This document shows positions 19,873-29,199 of a stretch of 64,000 bases of DNA, in pieces; within the stretch, counting starts at the first letter, position 1; each line of letters starts with the position of its first letter. The notes below the pieces were generated by a model. It had not been told where the DNA came from. It saw only the letters and a program-made list of their open reading frames with translations, and searched no databases. Made by a program: the position numbers and the translations under genes. Source of the stretch: Prochlorococcus sp. AG-402-K22 (GTDB taxonomy: Bacteria > Cyanobacteriota > Cyanobacteriia > PCC-6307 > Cyanobiaceae); NCBI GenBank assembly GCA_003216755.1, contig QCIJ01000005.1, positions 1-64,000 on the forward strand, in the 5' to 3' direction.

Positions 19873-20363
19873 TTTATAAAATGAGAAATTAATTTTTCTA
19901 TTGTCAAAGTTAAGTTAAATTTTATAGGCAAGCCATCTCTATTTAATCGCTTAACTAATATTGTTTTTATATTACATCTATTACCAACAATAATATCTGT
20001 AAAAATTCTGTCGCCAATAATGGCTATATTTTCTGGCTTAATGCCAATTTCTTTGATAGCAGACAAAGTTACTTTTTTTCGTGGCTTTGATGCATTGTAT
20101 TTATACCTTAAATTTAATTCTTTTGCTAATTTTGCAATTCTTTTTTTTGATGGATTATTACTTATTAGATATAAGGAGAAAAGTTTTTTAGATTCTATGA
20201 TCCAATTTTTTACAGCTTTTGGGACTATATTTGATTTTCTATTTACTAGAGTCCCATCAACATCTAGCAATAAAGAATGAATTCCTTTTTTTTGCAACTC
20301 AGATTGAGAAATCGCATATATTGGTAAGTTTGAATCCCAATTGACTTTTAGGATAGATCTCAT
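19869..20363 (-). CDS. YqeG-family HAD phosphatase
   Basis: The 164-residue protein has the HAD catalytic motif [15 protein letters not shown] at about 31-45, the Ser/Thr motif [13 protein letters not shown], and the C-terminal acidic motif [19 protein letters not shown] near residue 117. This is the YqeG/PGP1-like group, some of which act as phosphatidylglycerophosphate phosphatase. That assignment is by family only. Phosphatidylglycerol is needed by the photosystems, and pgsA lies elsewhere in this window. It overlaps proB by 4 bp. Confidence 0.85.
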   Translation of the reverse strand: MRSILKVNWDSNLPIYAISQSELQKKGIHSLLLDVDGTLVNRKSNIVPKAVKNWIIESKKLFSLYLISNNPSKKRIAKLAKELNLRYKYNASKPRKKVTLSAIKEIGIKPENIAIIGDRIFTDIIVGNRCNIKTILVKRLNRDGLPIKFNLTLTIEKLISHFIK

Positions 20364-20368
20364 TTATT

Positions 20369-20905
20369 TTAAGAACTACTTTTTTCAAGCTCAGTTTCAA
20401 TCAAAGGTTGAATTTTATCGAACTCATCATCTTCAACTAATAAGACACCTTTGTCTTTTAATTTACCCACAATAAAAAAAGGATCTAGTGGAATATATAA
20501 GCCATATTCTTGGTCAAAAAGATTAAAGTTAACGAGCAATTCGTAACTCTCACTATCATCATCGACGTAATCTTCTTCTAATTCATCGTAAATTGGTTCT
20601 TCAAGTTCTCCTGATACTGTTAATGTTACTGCTGATCTGATAAGTCTTAAATCATGTTCTTGAAGAACAGCTTCAGCATTTTTTAGTATTTGTTCATTTT
20701 TATCTATTTTCTCAATTAGTTCAGGTTCATCTTTTTCATTTATCTTAAAAAGACTTACTGGAGTATCAACTGGCGTTAATAAAGCATATTCTTGGCCTTC
20801 AACAGTTACGAGTTGTTCAAGATAACAAAATAGCTCGTTTCCATTTGAGTCATTTAATAAAAGAGTCTGTGCATCATAATTATCATTTGAGTTGGCTTCT
20901 TTCAT
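20369..20905 (-). CDS. DUF3727/DUF1292-type conserved cyanobacterial protein
   Basis: The 178-residue acidic protein carries an N-terminal DUF1292-like beta domain (LNDSNGNELFCYLEQLVTVEGQEYALLTPVDTPVSLF) and an acidic linker (EEDYVDDDSES). A second alpha/beta domain follows (LVNFNLFDQEYGLYIPLDPFFIVGK). The arrangement matches conserved cyanobacterial/plastid proteins called DUF3727. No catalytic residues can be named. It is between the YqeG-type gene and ruvX with 5- and 26-bp gaps, so it is in the same transcript. Confidence 0.78.
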   Translation of the reverse strand: MKEANSNDNYDAQTLLLNDSNGNELFCYLEQLVTVEGQEYALLTPVDTPVSLFKINEKDEPELIEKIDKNEQILKNAEAVLQEHDLRLIRSAVTLTVSGELEEPIYDELEEDYVDDDSESYELLVNFNLFDQEYGLYIPLDPFFIVGKLKDKGVLLVEDDEFDKIQPLIETELEKSSS

Positions 20906-20931
20906 TTAAAAATTATCTATCCTTTTTAATA

Positions 20932-21393
20932 CTAATATTTTATCTGACGTTTACCAGCTATTTCTTCTAATTCAGGACCCTCTTCGATCCATTGTTCAAG
21001 TATTATTTTTGCTGAAAAACTATCAATCAATCCCGATTTATCTTTTTTTATTCCAAATCTATCTGAAGATTCCCAAGTTGAACTATGTTCGTTGACGTAA
21101 GAAAATGGAAGCTTTAATTCATTTGAAAGTAATTGACCGTAATTTTTACAGTCAATAGCTTGAGTTGTCATTTGACCTTCATCATCTAGTGGAATACCCA
21201 CAATAAACCCAGTCAAATTAAATTCATTTATATAATTCCTAATGATTTTAATCTCTTGATTATTTTCAAACCGTTTTACTGCTGGAAGTATATTTGATGT
21301 TATGCATAGGGGATCACAATAAGCTAATCCTATCCTTTTGGTACCTATATCCAAACTCAAAATTGACTTGGGTTTGGGTTTGCAAAATTTCAT
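20932..21393 (-). CDS. ruvX: Putative pre-16S rRNA nuclease / Holliday junction resolvase-like (YqgF/RuvX)
   Basis: The 153-residue protein is an RNase H-fold YqgF family member. Visible motifs are [18 protein letters not shown] at about 13-30, [18 protein letters not shown] near residue 57, and [14 protein letters not shown] near residue 98, in which the acidic residues are the likely metal ligands. A final [12 protein letters not shown] carries the last Asp. The family processes the 5' end of 16S rRNA in bacteria. It overlaps the preceding gene by 4 bp. Confidence 0.9.
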   Translation of the reverse strand: MKFCKPKPKSILSLDIGTKRIGLAYCDPLCITSNILPAVKRFENNQEIKIIRNYINEFNLTGFIVGIPLDDEGQMTTQAIDCKNYGQLLSNELKLPFSYVNEHSSTWESSDRFGIKKDKSGLIDSFSAKIILEQWIEEGPELEEIAGKRQIKY

Positions 21394-22445
21394 TTTGTTT
21401 TTAATGGAAAAGGAGATGGATATGGATTACCTTGTGGACTTAATTTTTCAAAGATTGATTCCAAAGATTGATTTATTATATTTACTTGTTTGGTTTCATT
21501 TTTAACTATTGTGTTCCTTATGAGAATTATTTCTTGATTTTTTTCTTTGAGATTACATTCTTCGAGAAAAAGATTTAATTGAGAATTTTCTTTATAGGTT
21601 TTTAAATATGAAACAGGTGATTTTTTAAAAAATCTTTTTATAAATTCTTTTAAAATAGAATTGAATCTCTTATCCCAATATCTACTTATAGTTAAAGTAT
21701 AAATTTCTTCGTTTTGATAATTTATATCTTTTAAAATTGTACATAAAATTGAATTTTCATATATTAAGGCACCGCTTTTAGAGTTATTTCTTTTAAGAAT
21801 ATCGTCTTGATCAAAATCTAAAATATTTCTTATTAAGGGAGATTGATTTGATCTTATGAAATTCACTACTTTTAATATATTTTGTTTATTGATGTTTTGG
21901 AAGTCATTAATTAAGGAATAGGCATTGGTATTTTGCTTTATAGATTTATTAAGATCAGAACAATCCCAAAGGATTATCTCTTCTAACGGTTGAAAGCCTA
22001 ATTCTCTTGAGGTTGATATGAGGTCAACATTATTTATATCAGCGTTAATTATCCAACTTGAAGTTTTGATGTCTTCTATTGAGATAGATTTTTTTATCAA
22101 TCCTAAAGTTAATTGTTTATCGGTTAAAAAACAATTGTTGTTTATCAACTTGGGCTTAGATATTTTTAAGCAAGTCTCTTTTTTGTTTAAAGGAAAAATA
22201 TTCAAATAACCAATAATTTCGTTTCCATGTATAGCAATAATGCATTTATTTTTATTTTTCTTAAGATTATTTAAAAAAATTTTTAAGTCATCAAAGGTAT
22301 TTATAATTGCCATCTTTAAAAACCAATTATTCAATTCCTTATTTTTAATATCCATTAAAAGGTTAATGTGCCTTATATGGAGTTCTTCAAAAGTTACTTC
22401 CATTCCTTTTTTAGATTGAAAAGAATAAGAGGTATCTTTTTTCAT
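21390..22445 (-). CDS. Hypothetical protein with GNAT-like N-terminal half
   Basis: The 351-residue protein is not one I can name. The N-terminal 150 residues read like a degenerate GNAT acetyltransferase: [15 protein letters not shown] at the start, [10 protein letters not shown] near residue 75, and [30 protein letters not shown] near residue 130, where GNATs have the NxxA/LYxxxGF end. The C-terminal half is Asn/Lys-rich with a second mixed fold ([11 protein letters not shown]). It overlaps ruvX by 4 bp and sits 0 bp from the CofE-like gene, so coupling is likely. Confidence 0.65.
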   Translation of the reverse strand: MKKDTSYSFQSKKGMEVTFEELHIRHINLLMDIKNKELNNWFLKMAIINTFDDLKIFLNNLKKNKNKCIIAIHGNEIIGYLNIFPLNKKETCLKISKPKLINNNCFLTDKQLTLGLIKKSISIEDIKTSSWIINADINNVDLISTSRELGFQPLEEIILWDCSDLNKSIKQNTNAYSLINDFQNINKQNILKVVNFIRSNQSPLIRNILDFDQDDILKRNNSKSGALIYENSILCTILKDINYQNEEIYTLTISRYWDKRFNSILKEFIKRFFKKSPVSYLKTYKENSQLNLFLEECNLKEKNQEIILIRNTIVKNETKQVNIINQSLESIFEKLSPQGNPYPSPFPLKTK

Positions 22446-23612
22446 TTACTTTTTTTCTCTTATTAATACTATAGGGGTTTTTTCATCTCCATTGCCAGCT
22501 GGATTAGATATTAAGTTTCTTTTGAGTATTTTATTTACTGCTTTATTTGAACTAGCTAAGACTTTCACACTTCCAAGGTCATTAACATCGACTACAGCAA
22601 CATCTATATTTAGATAGTTCGAGACCTCCTTACAAAACAAATCCGCATTGAGAGGACCCATAACTATACTCTTGTCGTAAGGTGTAACTGTACCGCTTAT
22701 ATCATCAATGAGAGATGATTCTGAACCAGTTAACCTATAAAACATACCCTTAATACCAAGTAATTTGAAGAGAAATCCAACAAGTAGTGCAAAGGTTATT
22801 CTTGTGACTCCGATTTTATTTATTAATAATTGCATGCCGCAAGCTGTTGCGAGACTGCTTGTAGGGTGAAAAAAATAACATAAAGCTTTTGAAAATAAAC
22901 TATATTCTAAATTTTGAGGAGAAATATATCTATTTTGCATAATCGCTAGTGGACTCTCACCGATTGTTAAAATATCATTTTTTTCTACAATTCCCTTACA
23001 ATATTTAATCATAGTATTTACTGGGTTATCAAAGCAACCAAGCAAATCAGTTTTAATAGCAAAAGCTTTATATCTATTATTTAAAGGAATTTCAAAAACT
23101 TCTTTCGGTTTTTGTTTTTGACCATCTAAATTAATTAACAAACAATCCTTATTGTTTGAAATACCAAAATGTCCATAGTTCTCCCAAAATACTTTTAACC
23201 ATAGATATTTTATTCTTTTTCTAAAATTATTATCGCTAAATTTATATATGATTCTTACAAATAATTCTGAATTTGACTTGATAATTGTTGTTGGCCAATA
23301 ATTATTTAAATTCTTAATTTTATTATTATTGAGTATATAAATATCCTCTTGATAGTTAAAATTTTTGCAATATTCATTACCTTTATTTTTGAAAAAATCT
23401 AATTCAAAATGTATATTTGATACCATTGTCTCTCTGGTTTTACTTGTATTAGATATTTTTAAATCAATAATTAATTCGTTTAAACCATCCTTTTTTTTGA
23501 TTTTGTAATTTACAGGTACCAGATTTAATTTTGATTTGGGTGAGTTTTTAATATATAAATCTGAAAGAATTAAAAAAATTAAAAGAACCAATAGGATATT
23601 TATTAATATCAT
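22446..23612 (-). CDS. CofE/F420-0:gamma-glutamyl ligase-like membrane-anchored protein
   Basis: The 388-residue protein has an N-terminal membrane anchor (about 2-22), then a beta-rich region. From about residue 185 it has a CofE-like domain with IVEKNDILTIGESPLAIMQNR, GCFDNPVNTMIKYCKG, and DISGTVTPYDKSIVMGPLNADLFC. Cyanobacteria of this group are not known to make F420, so the substrate is more likely another carboxylate; this is inference. It ends with NPAGNGDEKTPIVLIR. It is part of the run 20.4-25.8 kb. Confidence 0.78.
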   Translation of the reverse strand: MILINILLVLLIFLILSDLYIKNSPKSKLNLVPVNYKIKKKDGLNELIIDLKISNTSKTRETMVSNIHFELDFFKNKGNEYCKNFNYQEDIYILNNNKIKNLNNYWPTTIIKSNSELFVRIIYKFSDNNFRKRIKYLWLKVFWENYGHFGISNNKDCLLINLDGQKQKPKEVFEIPLNNRYKAFAIKTDLLGCFDNPVNTMIKYCKGIVEKNDILTIGESPLAIMQNRYISPQNLEYSLFSKALCYFFHPTSSLATACGMQLLINKIGVTRITFALLVGFLFKLLGIKGMFYRLTGSESSLIDDISGTVTPYDKSIVMGPLNADLFCKEVSNYLNIDVAVVDVNDLGSVKVLASSNKAVNKILKRNLISNPAGNGDEKTPIVLIREKK

Positions 23613-23625
23613 TTTTTTAAATTAA

Positions 23626-24174
23626 TTAATTTTTGTTTTTATCTTTTTTTTCAGAAATGATACTGTTGTATTCATTAAAACTTTCTACAGTAAATTCCGT
23701 ATCTTTTATATCAATTCCTTTTAACTCTCCTATAACTTTGTTTAGTTCATCGATATTAATCATTCCATTTTGATCATATTTAACTTCACCATCACTATTT
23801 AAAATAATGGTTTGTGGAATTAATCCGTTCCAATAATAGTTAGGTTCATTTCTAAGATCAGACTTTTCTTTATCCTGTAATTCATCAGTAGTTAGAGCAA
23901 TGATATCTATATTATTTCTCCATATCAAATCTAAACCGGATATTATCGGAGCCACAGCTTTACTATCTGAGCTATCGTCAAGATAAAAAAATAAAACTGC
24001 GACTCTTTTATTTTTTAATGATTCCTGAAGAGTTGTCTGAGGAGGAACTATGGCCCCATTACCAGCGTATATAGGAAAGATGTTGCCATCGTAACTATTA
24101 GAATCTCTAGAGGCATTTGCTTTATATGGACTTAAGAAAATTAATGCTATGAGTATCCATTGAATTATTTTCAT
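23626..24174 (-). CDS. Exported thioredoxin-fold protein lacking the CxxC
   Basis: The 182-residue protein starts with a signal peptide (IIQWILIALIFLSPYKANA, cleavage after about residue 21), then a thioredoxin-like core. At the place of the usual WCxxC it shows FFYLDDSSDSKAVAP, so the active cysteines are absent. The cis-proline loop GLIPQTIILNSDGEVKYDQNG is present. It resembles the thylakoid thioredoxin-like proteins linked to photosystem I accumulation in other cyanobacteria; that link is tentative. It lies 14 bp from both neighbours. Confidence 0.72.
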   Translation of the reverse strand: MKIIQWILIALIFLSPYKANASRDSNSYDGNIFPIYAGNGAIVPPQTTLQESLKNKRVAVLFFYLDDSSDSKAVAPIISGLDLIWRNNIDIIALTTDELQDKEKSDLRNEPNYYWNGLIPQTIILNSDGEVKYDQNGMINIDELNKVIGELKGIDIKDTEFTVESFNEYNSIISEKKDKNKN

Positions 24175-24188
24175 TAAAGTTTAAAAAC

Positions 24189-25805
24189 TTACTTTGAACT
24201 TGATCTTCCTAATCCTTGAAGGATTCCTTTCCCCACTAAACCGATAGCTTTGCCAACAACCTTTGTAAGGAAAGTTACGAAAAGATCACCAATATATTTT
24301 ACCGCAACTTCTAACTGCGGTGCTACTGCATCTCTTATCTCAACTAACAATGTAACTTGTTTTTGTAGCCATTCTAGATTCTCTAATTCTTTCTCCCTAT
24401 TTTCATTTTTAAAGTAACGGGTAAATTTTTTATCGATAATTTCAATATATTCTCGTTTACTCTCATACAAATAGATAGGCAAATAAATATAGTCATGCCA
24501 GCGATTATAGTTATTAATATTATTTCTAAATCTTTCAAAATTCCTTGTCGATTGTAATTCTGGATTTATAAGTACAGTTCTTAATTCAGGCCAAGAAGAA
24601 CAAATATTAAAGATTTCAGAAGCTAATAAATTACAGTTCCTTATTGTCCAATTTGAAATTATATTTTCAAGGATTAAAAACGATTCTGTTTCATATAAAG
24701 GGAGTAATTTCCCATCATAGTCAAGAGCTTCATTTTTAATAATTGGCTCAATAAAAATTATTGATTCATGTGATTCTCTATCTATCTCTTCGCAACTTGC
24801 CTCACTATAAATAAAATCATTTATTGAAATAGATTCGCTACCTTTTTTTAATCGAAAATAGCTGTCTGTGATATTTGAAATTGTATTAACTTTAAGTTCT
24901 TTTATAAGAGAATTTAAATCATCTTTAAAATCTTTCTCTTTATAGTTTTCCTTAATATTTTTTACTAAATTATCTAACTCATCTAACATTTTGCAAATTA
25001 GTCGTGAAATGAATTCTTTCTTTATACCAGAGAGAATTATTGATGAATTATTAAATTCAACCTCTAAGTTAGTTGAGCTATACCTTTCTTTTAGTCTATC
25101 TAAAATTAAATTCCATATTTCTGTAGTGTTTTTATCTTTAATAAATACAGTGTTCTTATTTTCAAGATTAATTTTATTTTCAGTGTAAATTGCCTCTGTA
25201 TAAAGTTCTAGTGAATTACCCCATAAGAAAATTAGAAAAGATTTTGCAGTAATAAGTTCTCTTAATCTTCCTTTTAAAATGAATTTATAAAATTCTGGTG
25301 TTGAATCAGAGTTGACATATTTGAATAAATAGTTAATTTCAGAATCTAATTGTTTAAGACCTGAAGTTAGAATTTTTTGACTAAAAGAAAGAGGCTTATT
25401 TTTGTTTAATTTAACTCGGGGATTATTTTTAATATCAAATACCCTTCCTCCATTTAAAATGGTATTAATAGATTCAAGAACTTTTTCTGCACTGGGATTT
25501 AAAAGAAAACCTTCAGCATTTAACGATGGAGGGGTATTTGCTTCATAAACAAGTTCTCCAGAGAGAATTATAAGAAACTTTGACTCATCATATCTTTCTC
25601 TTAATTTTAATAATTCTAACCTTATAAGATCTTCTGATTGGAAATTAAGAACATTCCATATAACCAAATCCGGAGTTTTAAAACCTGTTCCATTATTAAA
25701 ATTAAGGTCTAAATTTTGGTCTAGTGATGTTAACTTTAGGGATAAAGATTCTGCTATTAAGCTTGGAGCAATAATCAATATCGATTTTTTTGAAATTAAT
25801 TCCAA
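24189..25805 (-). CDS. DUF3685 / Ycf55-like protein
   Basis: The 538-residue protein resembles the DUF3685 family related to plastid Ycf55. Its first 120 residues look like a degenerate response-regulator receiver (SILIIAPSLIAESLSLKL, LVIWNVL, FLIILSGEL, AEGFLLNPSAEKVLESINTIL); the phosphate-accepting Asp position reads LVIWN. The remainder is helical with KGRLRELITAKSFLIFLWG near residue 180 and a conserved end, FTRYF and LEVAVKYIGDLFVTFLTKVVGKAIGLVGKGIL. Function is unknown. Confidence 0.78.
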   Translation of the reverse strand: MELISKKSILIIAPSLIAESLSLKLTSLDQNLDLNFNNGTGFKTPDLVIWNVLNFQSEDLIRLELLKLRERYDESKFLIILSGELVYEANTPPSLNAEGFLLNPSAEKVLESINTILNGGRVFDIKNNPRVKLNKNKPLSFSQKILTSGLKQLDSEINYLFKYVNSDSTPEFYKFILKGRLRELITAKSFLIFLWGNSLELYTEAIYTENKINLENKNTVFIKDKNTTEIWNLILDRLKERYSSTNLEVEFNNSSIILSGIKKEFISRLICKMLDELDNLVKNIKENYKEKDFKDDLNSLIKELKVNTISNITDSYFRLKKGSESISINDFIYSEASCEEIDRESHESIIFIEPIIKNEALDYDGKLLPLYETESFLILENIISNWTIRNCNLLASEIFNICSSWPELRTVLINPELQSTRNFERFRNNINNYNRWHDYIYLPIYLYESKREYIEIIDKKFTRYFKNENREKELENLEWLQKQVTLLVEIRDAVAPQLEVAVKYIGDLFVTFLTKVVGKAIGLVGKGILQGLGRSSSK

Positions 25806-25884
25806 GACTAGATTTCTTATCTCTTTTACAAAATTAACTAATAATTACTGCAAAAACCAGCCTTAAATCAATTTTTATACTCTT

Positions 25885-26652
25885 TTAACCGTAGTAATTT
25901 CTGTTTAAATCAAAGTCATTTAATCTCTCTGATGACAATACATTATTCGCTTCGTTTATCGTGAATTTATTTTCATATAGAGCTTTACCTACAATTACTC
26001 CAAACAGTCCAGAATTTTCAAATTTTACTAACGATAATAAATCAGAAATTGAACCAACACCTCCTGAGGCTATTACTGGAATATCTGTGATTTCAAGTAT
26101 GTTATTTATGAATTCTTCATTTGTTCCCTCTAACGTCCCATCTGTATTTATATCTGTAACAATAAAACTAGCAATCTTAAATGAAGAAAACTCTTTTACT
26201 AAATCTGTGGCTAAAATATTAGATTGCTCAAGCCAACCTCTTGTACTAACTTTTCCATCTTTTGCATCTATCCCAACAATTACCCTTCCAGGAAATTTAT
26301 TTGATAAGTCTTTAACTAATTCTTTATTTTCTATTGCAGAGGTTCCCATGATAACTTTCTCAATACCATAAGAAAATAATTGTTCTATCCTTTGTTGAGA
26401 CCTTATCCCCCCACCTATTTGAATTGGTATGTTAACTGTTTTTGCGATCTTTTTTATTGATTTATCGTTTGTTGGGGATCCAGTTTTTGCGGCATCCAAA
26501 TCAACTATATGTATATATTTTGCTCCTTCGCTTTCCCAAAATTTAGCCTGCTCATGTGGCTCTTTTGTGAAGTCTTTTCTTTTATTAAAATCGCCCTTAA
26601 AAAGCCTTACACACTTACCATTCATTAAATCGATTGCTGGTATTAGTTCCAT
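25885..26652 (-). CDS. hisA: ProFAR isomerase
   Basis: HisA opens the aminoaldose ring of ProFAR in histidine synthesis. The 255-residue TIM barrel begins MELIPAIDLMNGKCVRL, with the catalytic Asp at residue 8. The second Asp is in VTDINTDGTLEGTN near residue 172. IQIGGGIRSQQRIEQLFSYG and VGIDAKDGKVSTRGW are the phosphate and substrate loops. IASGGVGSISDLL is the second phosphate site. It is separated from the DUF3685 gene by a 79-bp gap and may share its transcript. Confidence 0.96.
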   Translation of the reverse strand: MELIPAIDLMNGKCVRLFKGDFNKRKDFTKEPHEQAKFWESEGAKYIHIVDLDAAKTGSPTNDKSIKKIAKTVNIPIQIGGGIRSQQRIEQLFSYGIEKVIMGTSAIENKELVKDLSNKFPGRVIVGIDAKDGKVSTRGWLEQSNILATDLVKEFSSFKIASFIVTDINTDGTLEGTNEEFINNILEITDIPVIASGGVGSISDLLSLVKFENSGLFGVIVGKALYENKFTINEANNVLSSERLNDFDLNRNYYG

Positions 26653-26744
26653 AGAATCATCCTTTTCATTAATTACTTCTTAGTAGTACTATTCAATATG
26701 TAATTCTATTTAAGATTACTACTTCAGTTAAATATTTTTTGAAT

Positions 26745-27665
26745 ATGAAAATTCTTGTAATGGGTGGTACTAGATTTGTTGGCAAGTCTTTGGTGGGAAA
26801 GTTATTAAGTCAAAATCATTATATTGATATTTTTACGAGAGGTAATAAAGCTAATCCTGAAAAAACAAATTTAATTAAGGGTGATAGGAATAAATTAGAC
26901 AGTATAGTTAAGCTAAGAAATAAAAAGTATGATGTTGTTTATGATATTTCTGGACGAGAATTAGAACAAACTAAACTTCTTATAGGAAATTTAGATAATT
27001 CTTTTCAGAGATATATATATGTCAGCTCGGCAGGTGTTTATAAAGATAATTGTGAGCTACCCTTATCTGAAGTTGATCCAATTGATCCAAATAGTAGGCA
27101 CAAAGGAAAGTTTGAAACAGAAAATTGGTTGATAAACCAAAAAATTCCTTTTACAAGTTTTAGACCTACTTATATTTATGGACCAGGAAATTATAATAAA
27201 ATTGAAAATTGGTTTTTTGAAAGGTTATATAATAAAAAATCTATACCAATCCCTGGAGATGGGTCATTAATTACTCAGCTAGGCCATGTTTCGGATCTAA
27301 CTGATGTAATGATTAGATGCATGAATTTTGAAAATTCTAAAAATAATATTTACAACTGTTCAGGCGAAAAAGGTGTAACAATAAAGGGTTTAATTTATTT
27401 CTGTGCGAATGCTCTTGGATTAAACCAAAATGAGATCTCTTTAAGAACATTTGATTATCATAAATTAGACCCTAAATCTCGAAAGGGATTTCCAATTAGA
27501 TTAAATCATTATCAGACTGATATCTCTAAGATAAAACGTGATTTAGAGTGGGTGCCAACTTTTGATTTACTTAATGGTTTAAAGGATAGTTTTGTGAAAG
27601 ATTTTAATAATAAAAAGACTGAGGAGCTTGATGAAAATTCAGATCATATTCTTTTTAATTCTTAA
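26745..27665 (+). CDS. NAD-dependent epimerase/dehydratase, CSP41-like
   Basis: The protein begins MKILVMGGTRFVGKSLVGKLL, an extended SDR fold. The start at 26745 is chosen over an in-frame TTG two codons upstream because it gives the usual N-terminus. Later features are YIYVSSAGVYKDN, FTSFRPTYIYGPGNYN and LNGLKDSF. It resembles the cyanobacterial homologs of plastid CSP41, which bind RNA and ribosomes. The SDR YxxxK is not obvious after the serine, which fits a non-enzymatic or altered role. It overlaps convergent pgsA by 27 bp. Confidence 0.85.
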   Translation: MKILVMGGTRFVGKSLVGKLLSQNHYIDIFTRGNKANPEKTNLIKGDRNKLDSIVKLRNKKYDVVYDISGRELEQTKLLIGNLDNSFQRYIYVSSAGVYKDNCELPLSEVDPIDPNSRHKGKFETENWLINQKIPFTSFRPTYIYGPGNYNKIENWFFERLYNKKSIPIPGDGSLITQLGHVSDLTDVMIRCMNFENSKNNIYNCSGEKGVTIKGLIYFCANALGLNQNEISLRTFDYHKLDPKSRKGFPIRLNHYQTDISKIKRDLEWVPTFDLLNGLKDSFVKDFNNKKTEELDENSDHILFNS

Positions 27666-28178
27666 ATAGTTTAATAAAGTCACAAAAGTCAAGATGAATC
27701 CTAACCAATAAAAAATTAAAGCCAAATTATTCAATAAGTTTATTTTTAATGGTGTAAAGAACGTAATTACTGAAATAAAAAAGAAAAATGTTTTAGATTT
27801 ACCCAACAAAGATGCTGGCAATCCGTCTTTTGTAGAGTTCCTCAGGCTAGAGATAATTAATTCTCTAAATAAAATTAATGACAAAGACCAGAAGGGTATA
27901 AAATTATTTTTACAAAGGAAGGTTAAAGGAATTAAATAGAATACTTTATCGCTTAAGGGATCAAGTATGGCTCCTAATCTGGTTTTAAGATTAAATTTCC
28001 TTGCAATTAACCCATCAAAATAATCAGTTAAACCTCCAATAATAATCAATGTAAAGACATAAAAAGGTCTGTTAAGTTCTAAAAAAAGTATTAATGGAAA
28101 TACAAGGAAAAGGCGAGATATCGATAATAAGTTAGGAATATTCAATGCCAAATTTTTAAGATTTTTTCTTAATAACAA
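27639..28178 (-). CDS. pgsA: CDP-diacylglycerol-glycerol-3-phosphate 3-phosphatidyltransferase
   Basis: PgsA makes phosphatidylglycerophosphate from CDP-diacylglycerol. The CDP-alcohol phosphatidyltransferase signature is complete: TDYFDGLIARKFNLKTRLGAILDPLSDKV at about 50-78, with the D-G-A-R-G-D-D pattern. Several hydrophobic membrane spans follow (VFYLIPLTFL, LILFRELIISSLR). The 179-residue length is normal. The 3' end runs 27 bp into the end of the CSP41-like gene on the opposite strand. Confidence 0.93.
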   Translation of the reverse strand: MLLRKNLKNLALNIPNLLSISRLFLVFPLILFLELNRPFYVFTLIIIGGLTDYFDGLIARKFNLKTRLGAILDPLSDKVFYLIPLTFLCKNNFIPFWSLSLILFRELIISSLRNSTKDGLPASLLGKSKTFFFFISVITFFTPLKINLLNNLALIFYWLGFILTFVTLLNYLRIKKNMI

Positions 28179-28362
28179 ATTAGTTTTTGTATATAAAAAA
28201 TATATTACACTCTCAACAAGCTTAAATTTTTAGAAAAAATTCTAAATGGTTTTTAATGCTAGAATCTAAAAATTAATTTAAATCTGAATCCTAAAGATTA
28301 GGAACTCAACTTCTTTTTATGATTGATGATGTTTTATATTACAAAATTATTCCTTATATCTA

Positions 28363-28974
28363 ATGCAGCCTCATAGCCTAAAGCTATCTCCAGAATCTGA
28401 CTTGATAAATTCGATTAAAGAATATTCTTTATCGAATAATTTATATGGGTATGTTTCTGGAGTGGTGGGTAATCTTAGAACAGTTTGTATTCAATGCCCA
28501 GGAAATCAAGAGATAAATAAATTTGAGGGAAATCTAGAGATAGTTTCTTTAAATGGACATTTTAATAAAGGAGATGTTCATTTGCATTTGAGTTTTGCAG
28601 ATGAGAAATGTAATGTTTTTGGCGGGCATCTTGAGGAGGGATGTATTGTGAAAAAAGGTACTGATATATTATTACTTTCTTTTGAACAAAAAATTATTAA
28701 TATCTCAAGTAATGATTTATTAAAAAATGAATCACGTGTAAGTGCATATATTTTAAAGGATTGTCCTTGGTCTAAAAGAGCAATTAGGTTGCTTAATTCT
28801 TTATCTATCCCTTATGAAGTTAATTTAATAGACAATGATGAAAGCTTTCAAAAAATAATGGCTCAAAGTAGCCATAATACTTTCCCTCAAATATTTTTGG
28901 ATAATAAATTTTTTGGAGGATATGATGAACTTTCAGAACAAGCAAGATTAGATAACTTAAGTTCATTTAAGTAA
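28363..28974 (+). CDS. DUF296 (PPC)-glutaredoxin fusion protein
   Basis: Two domains are visible. Residues 1-115 are DUF296 (PPC, plant/prokaryote conserved), with YGYVSGVVGNLRTV, FEGNLEIVSLNGHF and DVHLHLSFADEKCNVFGGHLEEG, the His pair of the putative metal site. Residues 120-203 are a glutaredoxin with YILKDCPWSKRAIRLLNSLSIPYE, TFPQIFLDNKFFGGYDEL and the cis-Pro loop TFPQIF. The active site is C-P-W-S, so it has one catalytic cysteine. Pairing a putative DNA- or metal-binding domain with a monothiol-like glutaredoxin suggests a redox-linked role, which is inference. Confidence 0.85.
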   Translation: MQPHSLKLSPESDLINSIKEYSLSNNLYGYVSGVVGNLRTVCIQCPGNQEINKFEGNLEIVSLNGHFNKGDVHLHLSFADEKCNVFGGHLEEGCIVKKGTDILLLSFEQKIINISSNDLLKNESRVSAYILKDCPWSKRAIRLLNSLSIPYEVNLIDNDESFQKIMAQSSHNTFPQIFLDNKFFGGYDELSEQARLDNLSSFK

Positions 28975-28984
28975 TCTAAGTTTT

Positions 28985-29173
28985 TTAACTATCACGATTA
29001 GTAAGCTTTTCAGAAACCAATTCATCCTCTAACTGCTTTATTAACCTTGATACAAGACTTTGAAATTCGGGCTGACAGCCTTTAAATGCAGCTTTATGTC
29101 TTATGGGTTCATTTCTAGTTCTTAAATCAGTAAGCATTAATTGTAATGCGTCAATTTTGGGGTTTATTTTCAT
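28985..29173 (-). CDS. Small conserved hypothetical protein
   Basis: This 62-residue protein contains ALQLMLTDLRTRNEPIRHKAA and ends SRLIKQLEDELVSEKL, mostly helical with one Cys. I recognise no named family. It lies 26 bp downstream of the NmrA-like gene on the same strand, and its end is convergent with the DUF296-glutaredoxin gene. The regular amino-acid composition and close spacing support it being a real gene. Confidence 0.6.
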   Translation of the reverse strand: MKINPKIDALQLMLTDLRTRNEPIRHKAAFKGCQPEFQSLVSRLIKQLEDELVSEKLTNRDS

Positions 29174-29199
29174 AGTTTTATTTTACATATTTACATCTT

